DNA of 64,000 bases from Proteocatella sp041738345 (lineage in GTDB: Bacteria; Bacillota; Clostridia; Peptostreptococcales; Filifactoraceae), in NCBI GenBank assembly GCA_041738345.1, contig JBGSPX010000059.1, positions 186,001 through 250,000 of the forward strand, written 5' to 3'. Position numbers and translations under genes: made by a program. The first letter of the stretch is position 1, and the number at the start of each line of letters is the position of its first letter. Shown piece after piece: positions 17,202 to 24,486 of this stretch. The notes beneath the pieces were generated by a model that saw only the letters and a program-made list of their open reading frames with translations, searched no databases and was not told the origin of the DNA.

Positions 17202-18233
17202 TTACAGAATAAATTTTTCAAGTTCTTCTCTACTTGAAATAAATAGTTTTTCACGAATTTCCATCATAATATTTTTAAGCCGTCCTACTGAAATTCCGTA
17301 TTGTTTTGCAATTTTAGCATACGGTTCATGGCGTGCAACAAGTACTGCAATATGAAATTCTCTAAGAGTCAAAATCTGAGTAATGTTATCTTTAGTAAAC
17401 TGATTATGAAAAACAATCCAATTCTTTCCAAATTTCTCCCACCGATTAATTATAATCTTATAGTAATTAGGAAATTCTTCTTCAAGACACTGCTCTACAA
17501 GACCTCCGAGACAAGTTATATGTTCTACAAAAGGAGTAATAAAGCCATGTGGAAGTGCAAGTTTCATAGCTGATAAAAGCCATACTTTGGCTTCGCATAT
17601 CTTATCCAAGGCATAACAAGCTATTGCACAAGTCATTCTCAGATATAATTCAGTCATTGTTATACTTCCTTCTTTGTCACTTAATATTAATGCACTCTCT
17701 GCTATAGCTATTGAAGTATCAAACTTACCTATACTATAAAAATACTTAGCTCTCAAATATAGTACATTCGATCTTGCCTGTGGGAAGACCTCACTAAGTT
17801 CTCCTGTTTTTAACCATTCTGGCACCATATCAGGAGCAAAAACACTAACTGCCGTTGTCGCTAACGAAAATTCAGCCATAAATCTTATTTTATCTTCAAT
17901 ATAACTATCAGTATATTTTTTTAGATACTCTTCAATCTTTATATATGTACAATAATCGCCCATACTTATAGCCGCAGCTATAGTTATCGGGCATATACGT
18001 AATCTGGCTACTGCATCGTTTTCTGTATTATTAAAACAGCTTATTACTTTTTCAAAATCTCCTTTGAGATAAAATAACTCAGCTTCATAAATATTTCGTA
18101 TGCGCTGTTCCTCTATATTTCCTAAAATCTCATTCGGATTATCCGAAGGCATGGGCAACGTAGTAAGTGTCAATACTTTAAATAAATCCTCACTCATCGA
18201 AATATGTGATTGTTTTTCTTTTATGTAATTCAC
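17202..18233 (-). CDS. Helix-turn-helix regulator with TPR-like region and LuxR-type C-terminus
   Basis: A 343-residue protein. Residues 280-343 (LTLREFHIAVLVARHEPYAKIAKQYGISVGRLKNIMMEIREKLFI) read as a LuxR/GerE-type DNA-binding domain. The preceding ~250 residues are alpha-helical with TPR-like pairs (AELFYLKGDFEKVISCF, RAKYFYSIGKFDTSIAIAESAL), as in the MalT-like C-terminal half, but there is no NTPase domain. Start is GTG at 18233 behind GGGGGA. It precedes the SLH-protein gene on the same strand, so it may control it, but nothing in the sequence proves this. Inducer unknown. Confidence 0.65.
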   Translation of the reverse strand: MNYIKEKQSHISMSEDLFKVLTLTTLPMPSDNPNEILGNIEEQRIRNIYEAELFYLKGDFEKVISCFNNTENDAVARLRICPITIAAAISMGDYCTYIKIEEYLKKYTDSYIEDKIRFMAEFSLATTAVSVFAPDMVPEWLKTGELSEVFPQARSNVLYLRAKYFYSIGKFDTSIAIAESALILSDKEGSITMTELYLRMTCAIACYALDKICEAKVWLLSAMKLALPHGFITPFVEHITCLGGLVEQCLEEEFPNYYKIIINRWEKFGKNWIVFHNQFTKDNITQILTLREFHIAVLVARHEPYAKIAKQYGISVGRLKNIMMEIREKLFISSREELEKFIL

Positions 18234-18253
18234 AATAATCCCCCGATTTTTTA

Positions 18254-18290
18254 TAAAAAAAGCCCTACTATATTATAGTAGAAGCTTTCG
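18254..18290 (-). terminator. Terminator of tRNA-Ser
   Basis: On the minus strand CTACTATA pairs with TATAGTAG, extended by AGC/GCT pairs and followed by TTTTTTT, a good intrinsic terminator about 25 bases after the tRNA. Confidence 0.75.
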
Positions 18291-18311
18291 AATTTTTTAT
18301 TATTTTATTTT

Positions 18312-18401
18312 TGGCGGAGAGAGGGGGATTCGAACCCCCGATGCAGTTGCCCGCATACACGCTTTCCAGGCGTGCTCCTTAAGCCACTCGGACACCTCTC
18401 C
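18312..18401 (-). tRNA. tRNA-Ser (anticodon GGA)
   Basis: Class II tRNA of 90 bases with the 3' CCA encoded. The acceptor stem GGAGAGG pairs with TCTCTCC, discriminator G. The anticodon stem CACGC/GCGTG encloses the loop CTGGAAA, giving anticodon GGA, which reads UCC and UCU. The long variable arm (GCGGGCAACTGC region) is typical of tRNA-Ser. The T arm GGGGGTTCGAATCCCCC is intact. Confidence 0.95.
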
Positions 18402-18423
18402 ACTGAAAATTAGTTACTAAAGG

Positions 18424-18453
18424 ATTATATCACACTAAGTAACTACCTTTCAA
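18424..18453 (-). promoter_or_regulatory. Promoter of tRNA-Ser
   Basis: Minus strand -35 TTGAAA (18448-18453), 18-base spacer, -10 TATAAT (18424-18429), about 22 bases before the mature 5' end. Confidence 0.65.
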
Positions 18454-18499
18454 GGATTATTATATTTCAATATTTTGTAAGCCTACTTTTATTATAGAT

Positions 18500-19375
18500 T
18501 TATTTTCTTCTAATCTCTAGAAGCTGATTATACTTTTTAGGCGAAATCTTATTTATAGCTTCCATGTAAAGAATTACTTTACCTAAATATGGCAATTTAG
18601 TACCTATATAGCTATTTGTAAGTTCTTCTATCTCTAGTCCTATTTTACATTTTGGGTCATGTACTTCACAGTGTCTACAACATTCAATTGCTAGATTAAG
18701 TTTTTGAGTAAAATATAAATCTCTATTTTTAGCATTAAGCTTGAATATAAGTCCAATTACTATACATAGCCCTGCTACAAACAATCCTACATTAAGCGTA
18801 GTAAGCAGCTGCTTTGGTGAGGTTTCGTATATACCGAATAACCCAAAGCCTAAAAATATTACTGCGGCTACAAATTTCATAGTGACTTCTGGAATTTTTT
18901 TACCTATAAGTTTTCCTACTATTATCCCTATAAGGCTAACTACTATCATTCCGCTAGTTGTTCCTAATAGTGTTATAAACGGATGGGGTGAGTTTAGCCC
19001 AAGTGCCATTGCACTAAGCTGTGTTTTATCCCCTAGCTCTCCTACAAAAAATGATAATGCGACGGTAAGCATAGGCCCAAATTTAAATTCTGAGGCTTCT
19101 TCGTCCTCATCTTCAAATTCTAATTTCATAGACATAAGTCCAAATACTATAAATAACAATGAAGCTATTAGCTGGATTATGTTTGTGGATGCAAAGTTAG
19201 ACACAAAAGAGGCAAGCAGTATAGCTATGCCGTGATTCAAAAACGAACCTACCGCAACACCTATAAGAACTTGCCTCATTTTAAATTTCGTAGCAAAAGC
19301 CAGTGCTAAAAGCTGCGTTTTATCTCCCATCTCTGCAAAAAATATAAGCATAAAGGCGGTTATAAAACTTGTCAT
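18500..19375 (-). CDS. TMEM165/GDT1 family (UPF0016) cation transporter with Cys-rich C-terminal extension
   Basis: Membrane protein of 291 residues. Both family signatures are present: EMGDKTQ (15-21) and ELGDKTQ (113-119), each in a three-helix repeat. Family members export Mn2+ (MneA in Vibrio) or exchange Ca2+/Mn2+ for H+. After the last membrane helix (about 192-212) there is an unusual soluble tail of about 80 residues with a Cys/His cluster, CCRHCEVHDPKC (Cys232, 233, 236, 243), which could bind metal. The ATG directly follows the stop of the BlaI-type gene (TAGATG), so the two are coupled. Ion specificity is inferred from the family only. Confidence 0.85.
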   Translation of the reverse strand: MTSFITAFMLIFFAEMGDKTQLLALAFATKFKMRQVLIGVAVGSFLNHGIAILLASFVSNFASTNIIQLIASLLFIVFGLMSMKLEFEDEDEEASEFKFGPMLTVALSFFVGELGDKTQLSAMALGLNSPHPFITLLGTTSGMIVVSLIGIIVGKLIGKKIPEVTMKFVAAVIFLGFGLFGIYETSPKQLLTTLNVGLFVAGLCIVIGLIFKLNAKNRDLYFTQKLNLAIECCRHCEVHDPKCKIGLEIEELTNSYIGTKLPYLGKVILYMEAINKISPKKYNQLLEIRRK

Positions 19376-19738
19376 CTAGCAAACCTCTTTTTCCTGAATT
19401 ATCTGTTTAAGTGTCTGTATTTCATCATTTTTAAGTTGTACATTTTTTAAGAAAGTTTCAAAGAATAGCTGTAATGAACCGTTATACATCTTTTCTATAT
19501 GTTCTTCTGATTCTATTATCTGTACGTCATTTTTAGAAAGTTTTGAAGTAAGTATCGTCCTTTGTTTGTTTAGTACGCCTCTATCTACTAGTCTTCTTAT
19601 TACCGTATATGTAGTCGATTTATTCCAATCAAGTTTTTCTGCACATATTTTTGATAATTCCCCAGTTCCTATAGGTTCTTTGTCCCATAGTATTTCCATC
19701 ATTTTTAACTCTGCATCAAATATTTTTATTTTTTCCAT
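19376..19738 (-). CDS. BlaI/MecI/CopY-family transcriptional repressor
   Basis: Winged-helix repressor of 120 residues. The N-terminal domain (FDAELKMMEILWDKEPIGTGELSKICAEKLDWNKSTTYTVIRRLVDRGVLNKQ) matches the BlaI/CopY family; the C-terminal part is the dimerisation region. No BlaR1-type sensor protease is encoded nearby, and no CopY-like CxC metal hook is present (the only cysteines are Cys32 and the terminal Cys120). The stop codon touches the start of the GDT1 transporter gene, so the repressor most likely controls that transporter and itself. The signal is unknown; a metal is plausible. Confidence 0.85.
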   Translation of the reverse strand: MEKIKIFDAELKMMEILWDKEPIGTGELSKICAEKLDWNKSTTYTVIRRLVDRGVLNKQRTILTSKLSKNDVQIIESEEHIEKMYNGSLQLFFETFLKNVQLKNDEIQTLKQIIQEKEVC

Positions 19739-20076
19739 ATCAACAGCCCTCTTCTTTTATATGATTTTAATAGTTTAAAGTAAATTTACCTAAAAAAAAT
19801 TAACACTTTCAAATCATAACCTGAATAGTTTAATAGTAATAATTTTTAAGTATTAAGTTTATTATTAATAATTTAAGTTTACTTTATCAGAATTTTTGTC
19901 TTTGGTCAATACTTCTTTCCACTTTTTCGTCAAAAAGATGATTTTTTTTAGATTATTTTGTGTTTTTTTTGTGTCATATGGTCCTTTTTATGTTTTGAAT
20001 CCTAAAAAAAGACCCTTATTTTTTAAAATAATAGGTCTTTTTGTCACATTTTATATTAAGAATTTTTTTGATATTT
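19739..20076. promoter_or_regulatory. Gap between blaI-type gene and rbr with inverted AAAGTAAA repeats
   Basis: This 338-base stretch has no gene. Near blaI lies GTAAATTTAC (19780-19789, perfect palindrome) within AAAGTAAATTTA (19778-19789). Some 90 bases away the opposite strand carries AAAGTAAACTTA (19874-19885). The shared AAAGTAAAyTTA motif flanks the probable promoter and may be the BlaI-type operator pair. The rest is AT-rich apart from the rbr terminator. Confidence 0.35.
20004..20042 (-). terminator. Terminator after rbr
   Basis: AAAAAGACCcTTATT pairs with AATAGGTCTTTTT, with A/T runs on both sides, about 35 bases after the rubrerythrin stop. Confidence 0.75.
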
Positions 20077-20619
20077 CTACCAATTTTTTGCTTTTATTTG
20101 GAAATGAGATTGGTCATGATCACATACTGGACATTTTTGAGGTGCTTGAAGGCTCTCTACTATATATCCACAGTTGTCACAATGCCACTGAACTTTTTCG
20201 TCTCTTTTAAAAACAGTTCCACTTTGGACATTTGAAAGCAGTTCTTTATATCTTTCTTCATGTTCTTTTTCTATTTCTGCGACTTTAGTGAAAAGAAATG
20301 CAATATGGTCAAAACCTTCTTCCTTCGCCTCTTTTGCAAAAGTTGGATACATGTCTGTCCATTCATAATGTTCCCCTTCTGCAGCATGCATAAGGTTTTC
20401 TACAGTGTCACCAATTCCCTGAAGCTGCTTGAACCACATTTTGGCATGTTCTTTTTCATTATTTGCGGTCTCTTCAAATATTTTAGAAATTTGAACATAC
20501 CCTTGTTTTTTTGCTACACTTGCATAATAAGTATACTTATTTCTTGCCATCGATTCTCCTGCAAATGCATCCAGTAGATTCTTTTCCGTCTTAGTTCCTT
20601 TTAAACTTTGTTCTGCCAT
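20077..20619 (-). CDS. rbr: Rubrerythrin
   Basis: Non-heme di-iron peroxidase of 180 residues that removes hydrogen peroxide in anaerobes, using electrons from NADH through rubredoxin-type carriers. The N-terminal four-helix domain carries the carboxylate/His ligands (AFAGESMARNKYTYYA; FEETANNEKEHAKMWF; AEGEHYEWTDMYPTFAKEA; AEIEKEHEERY). The C-terminal rubredoxin domain has CDNCGY and CPVCDHD. It follows perR by 23 bases on the same strand and is almost surely in one peroxide-responsive operon. Confidence 0.95.
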   Translation of the reverse strand: MAEQSLKGTKTEKNLLDAFAGESMARNKYTYYASVAKKQGYVQISKIFEETANNEKEHAKMWFKQLQGIGDTVENLMHAAEGEHYEWTDMYPTFAKEAKEEGFDHIAFLFTKVAEIEKEHEERYKELLSNVQSGTVFKRDEKVQWHCDNCGYIVESLQAPQKCPVCDHDQSHFQIKAKNW

Positions 20620-20642
20620 TACACTCTCTCCTTCTCAATTTT

Positions 20643-21113
20643 TTAATTTTTTTTGGACATAGCCGCTCTGCAAGTAGGACAAACTCCTCTAAATAAGATT
20701 TCGTAGCTATTAACTATAAATCCTGAGGTTTCTCTTGCTGATTTTTCGATATCTAAAATATTATCAAGAGGCTTTTCAAATTCTCTTGGAATATCATAGC
20801 ATCTTTGGCATATATCACATTTTATATGATTATGATCAAATGTGTTGTGATCAAATCTATCTGCGCCATCGTTCACTAAAACTTTTATGAGTTTTTCTTC
20901 TTCTACAAGAATATTAAGATTCCTGTAAACCGTGCCCTTGCTTATATTTTTGTATATTTTTATTATGTGATTGTAGACTTCTTCGGCTGTAGGGTGATTT
21001 TGTAATTGATGCACGGCTTCAAGCACTAGCTTCTTTTGAATAGTGTTTCGCTTTTGCACTTGAACTTTGTTATTACCATTTGGGGTTTGTTTTAAACTAT
21101 TATCTTTATCCAT
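20643..21113 (-). CDS. perR: Fur-family peroxide-responsive regulator (PerR)
   Basis: Fur-superfamily repressor of 156 residues with the winged helix (NHPTAEEVYNHIIKIYKNISKGTVYRNLNILVEEEKL), a His-rich regulatory site (DGADRFDHNTFDHNHIKC) and structural zinc cysteines CDICQRC and CPTC. The assignment as PerR rather than Fur or Zur rests on its close linkage with rubrerythrin and on the FDHN...HxHxxC pattern. It is expected to sense peroxide by metal-catalysed oxidation of a histidine. A 7-1-7 type box lies just upstream. Confidence 0.85.
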   Translation of the reverse strand: MDKDNSLKQTPNGNNKVQVQKRNTIQKKLVLEAVHQLQNHPTAEEVYNHIIKIYKNISKGTVYRNLNILVEEEKLIKVLVNDGADRFDHNTFDHNHIKCDICQRCYDIPREFEKPLDNILDIEKSARETSGFIVNSYEILFRGVCPTCRAAMSKKN

Positions 21114-21135
21114 ACTCCACCTTACTTTTACTTAC

Positions 21136-21150
21136 TAAGAATTATTCCTA
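21136..21150. promoter_or_regulatory. Candidate PerR box upstream of perR-rbr
   Basis: TAAGAAT-T-ATTCCTA is a 7-1-7 inverted repeat with one mismatch, the geometry of Fur/PerR boxes, 23 bases upstream of the perR start. Autoregulation of perR-rbr is the likely role. Confidence 0.45.
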
Positions 21151-21215
21151 TTTAATATTTTAATACCTTTTATTGTTTTTGTCAAGATTTTACAAAATCT
21201 GAAATTTTAGCCAAA

Positions 21216-21244
21216 TTGTTAATACTTTTTAATTTTTTTATGAT
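21216..21244 (+). promoter_or_regulatory. Promoter of walR-walK
   Basis: TTGTTA (21216-21221), a 17-base spacer and TATGAT (21239-21244), about 60 bases upstream of the walR start. Confidence 0.55.
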
Positions 21245-21302
21245 AAAATCATCTAATAACTACGTTTAAAACAAGTTTATTTTTTTGATAAGGGGTGTTT
21301 AT

Positions 21303-22001
21303 ATGAGTAAAATACTTATAATTGAAGATGAAAAACCGATTTCAGATATTGTAAAATTTAACCTTCAAAAAGAAGGCTTTGATATTATAACTGCCTATGA
21401 TGGCAAGGATGGACTTGATATGGCGCTTTCGCTTAATCCTGACCTTATAATCCTAGATATTATGCTTCCTAGTATGAATGGTTTTGATGTATGCAAAAAA
21501 GTTCGCGAGCATTCAAATGTTCCTATAATTATGGCTACCGCTAAAGAAGAAGAAGTTGACAAGGTGCTAGGACTTGAATTTGGTGCAGATGACTATATTA
21601 CTAAACCGTTCAGTATACGAGAACTTACTGCTAGAGTTAAGGCTAATCTTAGAAGAACTGCTATGCCGTTGGCAAATCATGAAATGAATCATTCTAAGGA
21701 CTTTATAAAAAGTGGAGAACTTGCTATTGATGTTGCTAAATATGAAGTTTTAAAAGCTGGTGAAATCGTACCACTTACGGTAAGAGAATTTGAACTATTA
21801 AAATTCCTTGCTACTCAGCAAGAGCAAGTTTTCTCAAGAGAACAACTGCTTGAAAAAGTATGGGGTTATGAATACTATGGCGATATAAGAACTGTAGATG
21901 TTACGGTGAGACGTCTTCGTGAAAAAATTGAAGATGATTCGGCAAAACCTAATTATGTGATGACCCGCAGAGGGGTAGGCTATTATTTTAAGGGAGAATA
22001 A
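21303..22001 (+). CDS. walR: Response regulator WalR (YycF), OmpR/PhoB family
   Basis: DNA-binding response regulator of 232 residues. The receiver domain has the acidic pair in IIEDEKPIS, phospho-acceptor Asp in LIILDIMLPSMNGF, and Lys in YITKPFS. The winged-helix output domain (LTVREFELLKFLATQQEQVFSREQLLEKVWGYEYYGDIRTVDVTVRRLREKIE) matches WalR closely. Start is ATG 21303 behind AAGGGG; a TTG at 21285 is in frame but unlikely. It is followed by walK after one base and farther on by yycH and yycI, which confirms the assignment. It controls cell-wall hydrolase genes in Firmicutes. Confidence 0.93.
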   Translation: MSKILIIEDEKPISDIVKFNLQKEGFDIITAYDGKDGLDMALSLNPDLIILDIMLPSMNGFDVCKKVREHSNVPIIMATAKEEEVDKVLGLEFGADDYITKPFSIRELTARVKANLRRTAMPLANHEMNHSKDFIKSGELAIDVAKYEVLKAGEIVPLTVREFELLKFLATQQEQVFSREQLLEKVWGYEYYGDIRTVDVTVRRLREKIEDDSAKPNYVMTRRGVGYYFKGE

Positions 22002-22002
22002 C

Positions 22003-23829
22003 GTGTTTAAGAGTATAAGATGGAAACTCAGTATACTTTATTTTGTGTTGGTATTTATTGCAATGGCAATCGTAGGCGTATTTATAACGGACAAGCTTGA
22101 GGATTACAATCTTGATATAGTACGCCAAAACTTAGTGTCTATATCAAATAATACTATAAAAAGTATACTTCCTGAGTCTAATTTTGATGCTGCTCAGAGC
22201 TCTATTCAAGACAGTATTGATAAAATAACGCTGCCAATTGGCTATAATATTTCTATTGTAGATGCTCTGAATTATTCAATTATTGCATCTTCAAATGACA
22301 GTTTTGTTGGCAAGAACAGTATGGAGGTCCTCGACCGAAAAGTAATAATGAGTAGCCTTACTCAAAAATCTTATGAGCTTGATATCGCTGATTCAGATAA
22401 TGGAAATGCTATGACTAAAATAATGGCATTTTCCTTTATAAATGATTCTGAAGGAGGCGGCTATATAATTTACTCAAGTGCCAGTCTTCAAGGCGTATAT
22501 AACTCCCTTAAGACCGTTACTAATGTATTTTTAAATGCTACTATGCTCGCTCTACTTGTTTCCTTATTGGTTGGATTTCTAATATCGGGTTCTATTACGA
22601 ACCCTATAAATGAGCTTAATTTAAAGGCCAGTCTTATAGCCAAAGGAGATTTTTCTCAAAGAGTGGAAACCCATTCTCACGATGAGATTGGGATGCTCGG
22701 AAATACGTTTAACTATCTCACTAAAAAACTAGATAGCACTCTCGTTGAGATTTCTTCTGAAAAAAGTAAGCTTGATGCAATAATAAGCAATATGGCAGAT
22801 GGTCTTATGGCGCTTGATGACCATGGATTTATTGTGCTCTACAATAAAGCGGTACTAAAGCTTTTAAAAGCACGAGACATTGAAATTTATGGAAGTAATA
22901 TAAATGACCTTCATATATATACTGGTATTAGTTTGCCTCTTGCAACTATAAAAAAATGTGTATTTGATGAAAGTAAAAAAAGTAATGCAAAACACATTAC
23001 GCTAAATGTTTCTGAAGATAAAATCCTAAGAGTTTCTCCTGCCTATTATAGTGATGATGCTAAAAAACAGACAGGCTTCATTTTGGTGTTTCAAGATATC
23101 ACAGATGCTCAGAGACTTGATAATATGAGACGGGATTTTGTAGCTAATGTATCTCATGAGCTTAAAACTCCTATTACTACTATAAAAACATATGCCGAGA
23201 CCCTTTCTAGTGGTATAGTTTCTGAACCGGAAATGGTTACTGAATTTTTAAATACTATTGAAAAAGAAGCGGATAGAATGACCTCGCTTGTGCGCGATTT
23301 ACTTCAGCTATCTCATTTCGATTTCAAAAAAGCCAAATGGAATTTTGAACATCTGAATGTGAATGAAATTATAAAAGAATCTCTTGAACATCTTAAAATA
23401 TACTATCACGAAAAACATCAAAATGTGAATTTTGTTTCAGATTTTGATCCTATAATTCTAGCTGACCGCTCTAAAATAAAACAGGTAATTCTAAATATTC
23501 TGTCCAACGCTATCAAGTATACGCCTGAGGATGGTTCTGTGGATATTTCTGTAAATATTGTGGATAAATTTGTAGATATTTCTATAAAAGATGATGGGCT
23601 TGGAATTCCAGAAGATGATATAGATCACATCTTCGAACGCTTTTATCGCGTAGATAAGGGGCGTTCTAGACAACAGGGAGGGACTGGACTTGGGCTATCT
23701 ATCGCTAAAGATATAGTCGAAGCTCATGGTGGAAATATCCACGCTTTTTCTAAACTCAATGAGGGAAGTACCTTTGTGATAAAACTTCCTGTGGATAACT
23801 CTTTGGTTGTGGATAAAGAAAATGTGTAA
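22003..23829 (+). CDS. walK: Sensor histidine kinase WalK (YycG)
   Basis: Membrane kinase of 608 residues, GTG start one base after walR. Two membrane helices (about 9-28 and 178-200) frame an extracellular sensor region. HAMP (about 201-255), PAS (about 257-365), HisKA with VSHELKTPITTIKTYAETL (phospho-His), and the ATPase domain with NILSNAIKYTP, DDGLGIP and GGTGLGLSI follow. This is the full WalK architecture. It phosphorylates WalR in response to wall status. YycH and YycI, encoded downstream, modulate it in the membrane. Confidence 0.93.
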   Translation: MFKSIRWKLSILYFVLVFIAMAIVGVFITDKLEDYNLDIVRQNLVSISNNTIKSILPESNFDAAQSSIQDSIDKITLPIGYNISIVDALNYSIIASSNDSFVGKNSMEVLDRKVIMSSLTQKSYELDIADSDNGNAMTKIMAFSFINDSEGGGYIIYSSASLQGVYNSLKTVTNVFLNATMLALLVSLLVGFLISGSITNPINELNLKASLIAKGDFSQRVETHSHDEIGMLGNTFNYLTKKLDSTLVEISSEKSKLDAIISNMADGLMALDDHGFIVLYNKAVLKLLKARDIEIYGSNINDLHIYTGISLPLATIKKCVFDESKKSNAKHITLNVSEDKILRVSPAYYSDDAKKQTGFILVFQDITDAQRLDNMRRDFVANVSHELKTPITTIKTYAETLSSGIVSEPEMVTEFLNTIEKEADRMTSLVRDLLQLSHFDFKKAKWNFEHLNVNEIIKESLEHLKIYYHEKHQNVNFVSDFDPIILADRSKIKQVILNILSNAIKYTPEDGSVDISVNIVDKFVDISIKDDGLGIPEDDIDHIFERFYRVDKGRSRQQGGTGLGLSIAKDIVEAHGGNIHAFSKLNEGSTFVIKLPVDNSLVVDKENV

Positions 23830-23846
23830 ATCATTCTTAACTTCAA

Positions 23847-23879
23847 TGTAATTGATTTGTAATATAAAAGGTATATAAT
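23847..23879 (+). promoter_or_regulatory. WalR box and internal promoter within the wal operon
   Basis: TGTAAT-TGATT-TGTAAT (23847-23863) is a perfect match to the WalR consensus TGTWAH-N5-TGTWAH. It overlaps a promoter with TTGATT (23852-23857), a 16-base spacer and TATAAT (23874-23879). It stands between walK and the secreted-protein gene, so WalR probably controls the distal half of its own operon. Confidence 0.7.
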
Positions 23880-23929
23880 GATAGAGTGATGAAAGTGTAT
23901 ACATCTATGGAGAAAGGAGGTTTCTTTGA

Positions 23930-24466
23930 ATGAAAAAGTATATTAAAATTTTGGTTTTAACTGTCTGTATGTTTTTGATGTTGACTATAAGTGCTTTTGC
24001 CGCTCCTTCTGAGAATATTTCTGCTGAAACTGTGCAAAAAATTGCAGAAGCTTGGAGTGCTGATAAAAGTATCATTACTAATCCTAAGGACTTTGTAACT
24101 ACGCTTAATGAAGATGATAGTATTGCAATTTCAGGAGTTGTAAAAGAAAATGACACTATAAAAATATCGCTTTATACTCGCTCTGGCGACCAATATGTAC
24201 CTATGGGCGATGTTATAAATCCAAAAGTAGACAAGCTTGGAGTATTCTTTCAAGACATTTCTTTCAAGTACCAAACGGCTAGTACGCCTAAAGAATCTAA
24301 ACTATCTAAGGATACTTTTATAGTTTTAGAGCTTAGACGAGGTGATTCTGTAATAAAAGATTATCGTGTTGTAAAAATAACTGATAAAAAAGATATTCAG
24401 GAATCTCTCAGTACCATGAAAGATGGTTTCAACACCTATTCTACTAATACGGTGAAGAAATCTTAA
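23930..24466 (+). CDS. Secreted protein of unknown function inside the wal operon
   Basis: A 178-residue protein with a clear signal peptide (MKKYIKILVLTVCMFLMLTISAFA, cleavage likely after AFA). I do not recognise the mature domain; it looks mostly beta-stranded, with charged, Lys-rich C-terminus. It starts behind AAAGGAGG and has its own promoter overlapping a WalR box. It lies between walK and yycH, where other Firmicutes have no gene. Its position suggests a role in wall sensing or as a WalR target, which is inference only. Confidence 0.75.
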   Translation: MKKYIKILVLTVCMFLMLTISAFAAPSENISAETVQKIAEAWSADKSIITNPKDFVTTLNEDDSIAISGVVKENDTIKISLYTRSGDQYVPMGDVINPKVDKLGVFFQDISFKYQTASTPKESKLSKDTFIVLELRRGDSVIKDYRVVKITDKKDIQESLSTMKDGFNTYSTNTVKKS

Positions 24467-24486
24467 TGTTAAAAAAGGATTGAGAT

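Noticed and set aside
18741..19235. 164-codon plus-strand reading frame
   Set aside because: It lies wholly antisense to the GDT1 gene, is Ser/Pro/Asn-rich low-complexity, has no ribosome site and mirrors the codons of the real gene.
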